The notes under the pieces: model-generated
What the model saw: only the letters and a program-made list of their open reading frames with translations
What the model was told of the DNA's origin: nothing
The model's database searches: none
Program-made: the position numbers and the translations under genes
Assembly (NCBI GenBank): GCA_031763025.1
Contig: JASSKH010000003.1
Span: 3,710,718-3,774,717, forward strand
DNA length: 64,000 nt
Reading direction: 5' to 3'
Source of the DNA: Macrocystis pyrifera
Taxonomy: Eukaryota; Sar; Phaeophyceae; Laminariales; Laminariaceae
In this document: positions 1 through 10,500 of the stretch, piece after piece
Numbering within the stretch: the first letter of the stretch is position 1
Layout of the letters: each line of letters opens with the position of its first letter

Positions 1-15
1 CCCTTCCCCAAGCTA

Positions 16-37
16 CCCCCCCCCCCCCCCCCCCCCC
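16..37. repeat. poly-C tract (22 C)
   Basis: An uninterrupted run of 22 C at the left edge of the window. The G-rich complement is a G-quadruplex candidate and a likely length-variable site. No gene is seen in the rest of 1-389. Confidence 0.9.
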
Positions 38-389
38 GGATGGACTGTACAGCTGCGATCGCGCAAACCGCAAACCGCAGAGCTAGTATATGTAGGGGCA
101 CAAGCACTAAACCGAGACACGGTATCGTCCCCGCCTCTGTTACGACGCGAAGCTGTTGTAATAGTCTCGCCGGTGCTCCCCCGTCCGTGAAGCCGTAAGT
201 CGCCGAAGGGCGAAACAGGATAAATATATGGCGCGGCACGAACCTCGTGTAGGCAGCAAAATTCATCGACTGCTGCTTGTTGCTCTACGAACAACGTCAC
301 CTGTGACATCTTTGAAAAAAAAAGAGATGCCGAGGGGGGGGCCGGGCAGACACTAGAATACATCGACTGTTCGTTGTCTGCTCCACGAA

Positions 390-1067
390 CTAAACCTGCG
401 CATCTCTGAAAGAAGTGGATGTGGGGGCGAAGCCAGCACCCCTAGGCGTGGAGCGGCCGTCGCTCGACATGGGCGACTCGGTTGGCATGACCCAGTGGCG
501 AGAAGTTAGCACTGTCGTGGCGTTGCTTCCGACCATAGTGTCTTGGCTTCTCTTCCTGCCGCCCCCGCCCTCGCCCCCACCGCGCCCGTCAACGCCATAC
601 TCTCGGCATTTGATGCTTTCCCCGTTGAAGCCGTCGCCCACGTCCGATATTTCTTCCGCATCCTCAGGGAGTTCGTCTAGAGAGTCGGCCGATGGACTAC
701 GGCGGGCGAAAAACCCGCTCCTTGCGACGACGAAGTCGCTACTGTAGGCCCTCGGGATCGCGTGCTCGCCGACGTTGGGGGGCGGCCTGGGTGCTGTCGT
801 CGTGGTTATAGCGCCAGCGTCGTCGACTCGCATCCCGATCGACTCGGTAGAAACCATTCGTGTTCCTGCCGACCTGAAAGAAGCCCTGGGCATGTCAGCC
901 CACCTTGTGGGCGTGTAGTCGTCGCTTGCCCGGCGCGAGAAGCCTCGCTCCATCCTGTCGCTGCTGCATGGCAAGGACCCGGTTCTCGGCAGAGGGTCGC
1001 CGCGGTGAGACGAAAACGAGGAGCGGCGGGAGGAGTCACGGGGGCGCTTCGGCTGGGGCTGGGCCAC
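390..1067 (-). CDS. putative coding exon, Ser/Arg-rich hydrophilic protein
   Basis: A 225-codon open frame on the minus strand. The product is hydrophilic and low-complexity: Ser/Arg-rich at the N side (RRSSFSSHRGDPLPRTGSL), an acidic middle (DELPEDAEEISDVGDG) and a Gly-rich stretch. No known domain is recognised. A plausible splice acceptor (CTCCAG) lies just upstream near 1072 and a CAG|GTTTAG donor just before the stop, so this may be an internal exon rather than a whole gene. The region is GC-rich and two other frames are also open (762-1139 plus, 806-1192 minus). The frame choice rests on composition and length only. It would lie downstream of the two-TM gene on the same strand. Confidence 0.42.
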   Translation of the reverse strand: MAQPQPKRPRDSSRRSSFSSHRGDPLPRTGSLPCSSDRMERGFSRRASDDYTPTRWADMPRASFRSAGTRMVSTESIGMRVDDAGAITTTTAPRPPPNVGEHAIPRAYSSDFVVARSGFFARRSPSADSLDELPEDAEEISDVGDGFNGESIKCREYGVDGRGGGEGGGGRKRSQDTMVGSNATTVLTSRHWVMPTESPMSSDGRSTPRGAGFAPTSTSFRDAQV

Positions 1068-1198
1068 TGGAGTTTTGAAGCTGGCGTGGACGGTCGTTCC
1101 TCGATGGAATTTCCCTCTCTACGAGCGTCACCGAAATAGCAAACACCGTCGTTGAAAGCCAGGGGCAGGGGAGGGGGAGGATTAGGGGGCATATCCGG

Positions 1199-1535
1199 TG
1201 TTATGAGCAGAGGTACTGTACCTTTTTTTTTAGCTACGATAGGGGTACTGCACCTTTTTTTGCTACGATAGGGGTACTGTACCTTTTGTTGCTACGATAG
1301 GGGTACTGCACCTTTTTTTCACCTTTTTTGCTACGATAGGGGTACGTACTATTGTGACCCTTACTATGATAGGGGTACTGTGACGCTTGCTACAATAGGG
1401 GCACTGTACCTTTTGTTACTACGATAGGGGTACTGCACTTTTTTTTGCCACGATAGGAGTACTGTAGTGACCCTTGCCATGATAGCGGTACTATCGTGAC
1501 ACTTGCTACGACAGGGGTACTGTACCTTTTTTCGG
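1199..1535. repeat. minisatellite, about 33-35 bp unit
   Basis: About nine imperfect tandem copies of a unit reading GCTACGATAGGGGTACTGTA followed by CCTTTTTT. Copies differ in T-run length and in substitutions such as CTGTACC versus CTGCACC. No coding potential; the short ORFs here are repeat translations. Confidence 0.9.
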
Positions 1536-1539
1536 TCAT

Positions 1540-3476
1540 TTTTTTTCTGGCTGACGGGGCCCCTCGAGGGCTCTGAGAAAATACCCAATAAGTCATGCCT
1601 TAAGACCTTATCGTTCGTGTTTTAAATTTTTTCTTCGGTATTATCCCTACACTAGGTCCCATAGCCTTGTTCGTCGGGTTGCATTTTCATTTTTCTCAAG
1701 GCCAGGTGTTGGGGGTGGGGTATAAACTTCCCCTACTATAATAAAGTGAGGAGGCTCATAAAATCTTATTAATCGATGCCTCCATCCCCCACCGTAGCAG
1801 GCATCCTCTCGTGTTTTTTTTTTGTGAAATGTATAAGCGTGTACTTACCGCCGACGCAAATTGAAACCCCGGAAACTGCAGGCTTTTTTCAGACGGTCCA
1901 ATCGCCCGCAATTTCAGCACCCACCAGATCTCCGGTGGGGACACCAAATACCAACATAGAAATCCCATGGGCAGTTTGATACGTACATGTATGTATATAT
2001 ACCAGGTATGGTTTATGCACCAAAAATAAACCGGGGTAGACTATGTACGTATTTTGACTCTCCTTCTTTTCTTGAACGGTGCTCTGTGTGTGGAACGCGA
2101 ATTTGACCGCTAAACCCGTGGCACGAGCGGGTTGGGGGAGCTGATGGCGGGGCGAGGACTCGTCTGTGTCTTCTCCAAGATGCGGGGAACATTGCGTCCC
2201 CAAAGCGAACACTCTCTTCTGGTGGGGGAAAAAGAAACGAAAGACTCCCCCGGCATTCTTGGATTTCGCCGGCACAGTAGCTCGCCGTACAGGTCATTGC
2301 CTACTTGCGTGGTCGACCCTGATCTGCGGCGCGCGTGGGCCACCGTTGGGAATCTCCCAATTTTATTTATTTATTTTTATTGCGCCAACCCGCTTGGTTT
2401 GGAAGCGCGCGGGCACAGCAACTGTGCTGCGATACGGTAGTCGTGATCGCAGAGCCCAACGCAACGAGCTGTACGGTCGACCAGACAACCATTTTTGTCA
2501 ATTAAGTGTTACTGTCCCGTTGGCTTTCTGGTTGCATCTAGAAGAGTCGCCGGCCAGTAGTTCTTCACGAGGAACGTTGGAAAAACGCGCGATCGATGGT
2601 TTTACGCAGCTAGCAAAACTGAGTATCGACCGATCGGGAAAACTCAACAGCTGACGCGCAATTTTTTAGCTCTTCTCTAAACCATGGCTACATTTACATT
2701 AGGAAAAAATCGTCCTGCGGATGGGTAAAAATAAGCCTCAACCTTTTTAGTAGTGCACTGTATGTAAACCCAAATCTGACTCTAATTCCAAGTGTGCTAT
2801 CTCCACGACGGTAGTGCAGTCCAGCAAAGAGAGACACTACCCTTTCAACTTCTGCAAAAATGGTTCCCGCACTAAGTACAAGTAGTTCCCCCCCCCCCCC
2901 CCAAAAAAACGTGGGTGCAGCTCTAAGGGGGTTAAACCTTTTCGTACCGCAGTCTCGTTTTGGAGACAGACCACCTTAGATTTGAGTGTTTTTTTTTGTC
3001 ACCCCAAAATTGGACTGCAGTTTAGCCCTGAAAGGGGTTATATAACTCTTGCACTACTGCACTGCACAGAAAAAAAATATCTGACTCAAACTTGAAGTCG
3101 TTCGTGCCCAAAACTGAGAGTGCAGTCCTTAAGGCCTAAATAGGGTTAAAGTCACCACAATTTCCACGTTTTTACCACTCTGGCCGGGAATGTCTCGAAA
3201 ATAGTATCAGATTCGGGGATTTCTGTATCGTATCAAGCGTCCAATCGTGGATTTTTGTTCATGTCAAGAGCCGAAACGGTGGGGTTTTACTATTGATATT
3301 CATAGTATAGTGCATTATCAGAGCCCTGACGGGGATTGTGATTCATGCCAAGAGTCCTAACCTGGGATTTTTACCCGTATCATAATCCAAGCGGGGACAT
3401 TTAGATGTAATGTATTTAATCATATCAGAGCCCAGTCGAGGATTCTAAAATCACGACCAAGAGTGTTATAGGGTAG
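1540..3476. other. noncoding stretch without a recognisable gene
   Basis: About 1.9 kb of AT-richer sequence with scattered homopolymers (poly-C at 2888-2902, several T/A runs). The segment around 2735-3085 is bounded by inverted TAGTAGTGCA-like ends and may be a degenerate MITE. No ORF with protein-like composition or paired splice signals was found. Confidence 0.5.
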
Positions 3477-3529
3477 TCAAGTAAACTCTTGTCGCAGTTC
3501 TGACACAGCGGTCATTGCACAGAGTAGCA

Positions 3530-4509
3530 TCATTTTACGGTGCTGCTGCCGTGACCTAGCCGAAGGGCGTGGGGCCGCCGTAAAAGCATGGGCTCTTTCT
3601 CTCTCTCTCTCACCCGCTCGCCCGACTCGCTGTCGCTGGATATGCAGACGTTGTCCCATTGAGGCCGCTCCTCATCGTGATTTGCCGAGGGCGATGGCGT
3701 CTTGCGTTTCTTACGAATGACCTTCGACGACCCGCGCTGAAGAGACTTGGAGAAGTTGCGCCCTTTCATTGTCGGCTCGGAGCCGCGACTGTTGGCGATG
3801 AAACAGATGCCCCAAGTCAGAACCAGGAGCTCTGCGAGGTAGGTTCATCGAGGAAGAGAACGAGACGAGGCAGCGACGGGACGACCACGAGTAGGGCGTT
3901 TTGAACATGGGGGTACAGAATGGTAATCCAGCACAGATACGCTTGCCCACTTTTTTCGAGAAAAAGGTTGGTGCACACGGTCAGCGGGACGGAGAGGACT
4001 TGTAGCCCTGAGAATGAATGGTTGATTGGGTTTGGGGTAGGGTTAGACTTGTAGCCCTAAGAATGAATGGTTGCTTGGGTTTGGGGTAGGGTTAGTGTTA
4101 GTGTTAGGTTTGAGGTTGGATATGTTCGCATTTTATACAGTGTCAACCAATGTCTGGACTAAGTGGTGAGCTATCATACCGTCGGTCAACAAGCGCAATT
4201 TTCACGTTCGGCGACAGCACGAACACGCGAACACAACGGGGAGATGCCTCACGCTTCTTCAGCGGTCGAACTCGCGGCAAGCGGGCTTCCTATTCATCCC
4301 ATCACTGCCTTCCTTTGTAGCGCCTGCAGGCCCCCTCCTGTTCAGGCGCGTGAGGTTGCCCCCCCTTGTTTGCTTGCTTTCAACTAACCGGACCTCTGCT
4401 TGAAGCGGTTCTAGTACTGAGACAAACGCCCGAACGCATCTACATAATCAAACAGGGCAACTAGAGCAGTAGTCGAGACTGCCGAACGGTCGGCACAGAG
4501 CACGCCAGC

Positions 4510-4540
<31 letters not shown>

Positions 4541-7500
4541 GACGCCTTCTCAGGCCGGTGATGCTTGTTTTACAACCCCATCCTCCCTCTTGCGTCGCTG
4601 GGTTTCTGGACTCACCCCAGAAGCCACCGATGCTTCCCAGGAGGGACCCAATCTCCAGCGGGTCGATGTCTTTGACCTCGGTCAGCGAGTACGAACCCTG
4701 GGTTATTGACAGGTGAAGCGACCCCACGGCGTACTGGTCGGTGAGGGTGGGGACCGTGCTCTCGAAGTACGAAGCAGTCGACGATGGGCTGAACTGGCTT
4801 TGCTGCGAACGGGGGCAGTAAGTATAGGCGAAAACAAAAGGGTCGGAAAAGGGGGTTAAAAATGCTGGGGTCTCCAGGATTGATTCGTGGGGAGTGCGAT
4901 GAGAGAGCTGCTGGATATGATTCCAGCGGTCACCGAGTTCCCCACACTTACTAGCGTTCGCCGAATCCCCGCCCCTTAACAATGTTCATCAAGTCCCCGG
5001 CACCTCCGGTGTGCTTTCTGACTGACGCATCCTCGCACTCAGCGAGCGGTAGAAATCATTTCAGAAAAAAAATCCTGCAAATGCTACAGCGGTAGTCGAC
5101 ACGAACGCTGGCGATAGTCCGGAAAGGCTTTGTGCGCGAAAACGCGGGACATGAACGCATAGACAACTAGTGGCAGGGACTGGGAAAGCGACACCGATAC
5201 TTCGCTTAACCCGATGGCAATGAACGGAATCATCTCTCTTCATTCATGACGTATCGAGCGGCAGCTATCGCTGGCGCGCGGGGGGGGAGTATCGAACTCA
5301 TTCTGGCGAGTGTTCGTCCCTACTGCCACTGAAAACACTGAAAACCTGCTCTTTCTCTGATTCCAAGTGCTTTGTACCCAAAAACGAGGGTGAGGATCGA
5401 CAGTGGTCTATACTACTGTACGTATATACTACCGTAGCTGCCAGATATTTCACAGAGGGGAATCAACATGGACAAGACATAAAACTTGACCTATTGCCGA
5501 TAGGAAAGAAAGAACAACCGATGAATCAAGCTTTTACCCAAGGAGCGAAGAGGCCTTTTAGCGAGAGGACGAAACAACAAAGAACCTTTTGTTTCTGTTT
5601 TCGTTCTTGATGCAGGGAGAAGGAGAACATGAAAAAAAACGCGTTTACTTGCTTTTGCTACACTTTGCTTCCGCTTCTTCGTTCGTTCTGCCAGGCTAGA
5701 TCCTAAAACAAAAAAAAATACAAAACAAAACAAGACTTGAATTATTTTCTGCTCTGGAGCGCTCACCCTCGTCGTAACGAAGCTGGTCGTGGAAAGCGTC
5801 AGCACGGGGTAGGTGACGGTGTCCTCTTTCGATATGTACTTTCTGTGGGTCTTGCCGATGGTCTTCAACCCGGAGACAAGCAGGAAAACAAGCGCGCAAA
5901 TGCACAGGGAGAGAAACAAAGAGAGCAGGAGCAGGAGCGGGAGCGGGAGTGTGAGTGTGAGTGAGGGAGGCACGACAGGGTCAGGCTTTGGAGGCCCGAA
6001 AACCAAAAGTGGAGAGCAGCTTCGTTGTGATCGTTCAAGTAGACACGGTATGTGGTTGCGGTTGGTTTACCGTTGGGACCTCAGAGGGAAAGCCTGTCCT
6101 AGATCATGCCGAATGTATGGCTCCCACGCGGCAGCATGAGCTAGATCATGCAGATCATACAGATAATAAAGATCAGGAATATATGCATATGTGTCCTGAA
6201 ATATCCACGGTAGGCCATAGGAGTGGTAATCGACAGTCTGTCCTGGTTGTGGAAACATTTGAGTACAAAAAATAAACATTTGGCAGCATCAGCCACACGA
6301 AGCCAACACAGAAGTGCTACGCAAGGAGTCGCACGATGCGCGCGAGGCGTGCTTTATCATCGCATGCTGGATACTCACACGTTTCGTACGTAATGCCGCG
6401 TTTGCAATTCTGAAAAAAAAACAGCGGGGGGTTATGGTTTAACGGCTACTGGTTTAATAAAACTATGATTTTAAAAAAAGCGGGGGGAAATGGCATTGGC
6501 ACGGCTACACTACTAGTAGCAGCTATCGCCGGCGTCCCCGGTGGCTTGGTAGGTGGTCCGCGTGCCTGTCAAGATCAATTTCGTGGGTTCAAGTCCCACC
6601 GAGTGCATGCTCATAGGGGCTTTTTCTTGCATAAAAAATTGATAAGCGGAAAGCGCGAAAGCGTGAGTTGGCTACATTCGATGAAAATCGACGAGCAGTG
6701 GGAATGCTGAACCCTATGCGCGACAAAAATAAAAGGCACGTACCGGGGGGGAGAAGGGGACGACACCTGTGACCACGGCTTGTCCAGAAGATCCTCGAGG
6801 GTAAAACCTCCTACGAGTGGGCTGGGAAGTAAAAGTGATGGATAAAATATATATATATATATATATATAAACGAATCCAGTTTAAGAGAAATTCTTCAGA
6901 GAGGTAAAAATGGCTTCGCACGGCCATATTGACAACTTATATAACGACCACCACCGTTTAATAGAGTTGTGATTGGAGAGAGGATCACAATGGCTTGGCA
7001 CGGCCATACTATTGTTACGGGGGTCCATAGTTAATAGCACCTCCGGTACACACAAAAAACTATATATTTACATATTTTTACTAACAAAATTTGGTCCCAT
7101 TTACTATGGTCCTCTGTGGTATCAGCTTACAATGCCCATTGCGGTCTAAGGTAAACATTGATTTAAGAGAGGGTCGAAAGGGCATTGGCACGGCCATACG
7201 AACAGCTGCATAATGCCCATTCCGGTTTCGATGTTACATTGATGGGAGAGAGGGTCAAAAACGCTTGACACGACCACACCATCAGCTATACGATGCCCAT
7301 TGCAGTGTACGTAAGAGAACTATGATTTCAAGAGAGATCAAAACGGCTAGGCACTTGGCACGCCTCTCTCTATTAAGAAGTGACCCCGCCCCCCCCCCCC
7401 TCCCACTGTATCGCGGTGCATGGTTCCCCGAACTAACGAAAGAGGAACACGCTAACCGACACCGCTTATCAGGCTAAGCCACCACCGGGATTTCGTCCGT

Positions 7501-10500
7501 GCGCACCAGCACGCCTCCATATACTACCCCATACCTTAATGGGACAATCAGGAGGGGCTATACATTTAGGAAGAGAGTGGCATGTACGGTATACAGGGGC
7601 GGCACCTATGTTTTCCCGAGGCTCCTCTCTTGATTGTAGTGTAAGAGATCTGTACCTCGGAGACAGAACATCGATTCCCAATCATTATGGTCTAGATCTT
7701 TCCAGGAAGATGTACATGACCCGATCTTGTGCGATCTCGCTCGTGCTGCCGGGTGGGCCCGTATACAGTTGTGCGCGATCTACAGCAGTAGTAGCACGCG
7801 TTTACTGGGTTGGGTCTGAGCTGTGCAGGATCTAAGGGATCTAAATGATCTAAAGGATCTAGATCACGACCTGTTCGAGGTGTGGAGATATTAACATAGA
7901 TAACTTGACCCCATGCAAAAAGTCCCACGGGCTGAGGCATCTAACGAATAGACTAGACAGTCATACGCGTCACGTCTTCACGCAAAAGGAACCACGCCAA
8001 ACGAAGATAGTGTAAGCTGTCGCCAGCAGGAACTCACTCGCGCAGTTTGGGTGTTTGTAGCTCTGTCTTCATCAAACTGTTTACAACCGAAGCAAAAGCG
8101 GTCGCTCGGTCGAACGGAAGGACATCCAACGAAAATGCAAGCTGCAGAGATCTTCAAAACAGGTCCCTTGATAACACACAAACGCGCGGTGTACAGTAGA
8201 AACTTGCGTTCGCTCGAAACAAGAACAAAAAAAAATGTTTGGGGCTCCTAAAAGTGCAACCCCTCTATGTATAACACCGTACCACGGCTCGCCAGCGATG
8301 CAAGTGGTCAGAAGCCCTCCGCTCACCATGGCGGTTGACTGGAGAAATTCGTCGTTTGAAGGCTTTTCGTTGCGGCTGTAGGGCACCGATGTGTACTCCA
8401 CCTTGTCGGTCGCTCCCCCGATGAAGACATCAACGCTCGCGCTGTTTGATTAACACCACCATTACCAAGAACGAAAAAAAAAAAAAAAAATGAATCGACG
8501 TTGTAGCATCAAGTAAAGACACAGCAGTGGTGGAGCGAAAAACAAGGAAAAAAAAAAAACGACGGTTATTTATAGCGTTAAGACACGGCAGAGGAGCAGT
8601 ATATTGCATAGAAGAAAAAAGCAGCGGAGTTGATACATAAATAGTGGAACGAAAAAAAAAAGACGGCATTTTATACGTGGCACAAGACACAGCAGTGGAG
8701 TAGTGGGACAAAAAAGCGACGGTACATGATAGCATGGGACACAGCGGTGGAGCAGTGGAATAAAAATACGATGGTATTGCACAAGACGCAGCAGTGGAGT
8801 AGCGGAACACAACACAAACGTCGGCATTTTTAACGCAGCATGAGACAGCAGTGGAGTAGAGAACACGTAATCGACGGTGCCGTGTGTAGACACATCACCG
8901 AGTGGGGTACAATACCGGAAACGGCAAGCAAGTGCAAGGGAGCCTTAGAACGCTGTGCTCGTGGGATGTGACTAATGCTCTCCACTGAAGGAGAGACATC
9001 CTAGACTCTAAACCATCATAGCCTTTGACCCTTCAGGCCCCAACCCGCCAGAGGCTAGCTTGAACATCGGGCAGCGAAGTACGCAACACTCGAAAATGGC
9101 GCAACTATAGACGTGGCCACATTGGGGAAAGCTTCGAGGGGCTCCCTACGCCTGGGAGATAAAACACGGTAGAGCATTCGACTTGGCCCAGCATCGATAA
9201 AATGGCCAATATTGCACACTATATTTATTCTTCACTGGACTTTCACTCCGAGATTTCTTCGAGAAAGTTCCCAGACATGTTCGAGAAACTTCCCATAATT
9301 TTCGAAGGCGGTCGGGGTTAGAGGTACGGTGGCGGTTCGGTTTAGTACTTGAACAACAAGTTTATTCCCACCGTCCCGTCCAAGCTGGGCCAAGCCGCTC
9401 GTGTGCAGCCGCCGCTAAACCATTTGCACGGCAAGGCAAGCCCCATTTATACGTACTGTATCTAGAGCAAGCAAAACCACTATCAAATCACGCCAACTAA
9501 TCGTTCCAAACATTTATTCCTGCTATGTTCCTCAATAGTTGTGACCGCAGCTGGCCAGCGTGCATTCAACGCGCACAACGAAGGGATCCCGTGGCCTTTT
9601 TCTTCGCCGCATCCAGACACCACGCCAAACAATCTATGCATCGCGTCGTAGACGAGAATGACCGAAGCGACTATGTTGGGCTCAGCGGCCTTCAAAATAT
9701 ACATGCACCACTCTGTCCCAGAATATGAGCACCGTTTTCACACCAACTGTTGAACCAAAAGGTTATTATATTTCGATACATAGTGGTATGTATCAGCACC
9801 CTGTCGAGACATCACATAACGTGCCAGTGTAGAGCCCGCGAACGCTGCTACAGCTGTGTATCTGTGCGAGCGTGTACACAACTGTTGGTCAGCGACGGGT
9901 GCGGGGATACACCGCAAAATGGCGCAAGTGTGTACCTGTAATCGGTCTCCGCGGTAGAGTTGTCGCTTGAAACCCAGTTCATCTGCACCGTTAATGGGCA
10001 AAACACATGAGGAGGGCGGAGCGCAGATGAGGAGGGCGGAGCACAGATGAGGAGGGCGGAGCACACACGAGGAGGGCGGAGCATAAAACTAAAATAAATA
10101 CCCCGGCGGACGGGTGAAAATCGGAGACGCCAGCCCAGAGGAGCAACGCACAGGCCGATGCCCTGAAAGTGCAAAATTCGCGGCGAGGAAAGGCTCACAC
10201 CCTTCGCTCACTTCTTCCTGACTTGGTTCCTGGCGACGGCAGCTAAATCACAGGGTAGCTTATTTTCCAAGTTTGCTAGTTATTGGCCGAGAAAATGCAC
10301 TCCAACGTGGCGGTTTCACGGTGAAACGGACGCCGTGCGGAGCACGGTGGTTGCGCTGGGCCGGGGCTCGGCCTAAAAGAAACGACCGGCATGCCGGCGA
10401 ATGACGCCAACTTCTAGACCACGACGCTGCAAGGGGGACGGACAACCGCCGAAACGCTCCGTGGGTCCACGCGCAAAAATAAACGTCTTCTGCGACTTCA

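Noticed and set aside
6525-6602. possible tRNA gene
   Set aside because: A/B boxes are present but acceptor stem halves do not pair and the unit recurs with a non-tRNA body; it is a SINE head.
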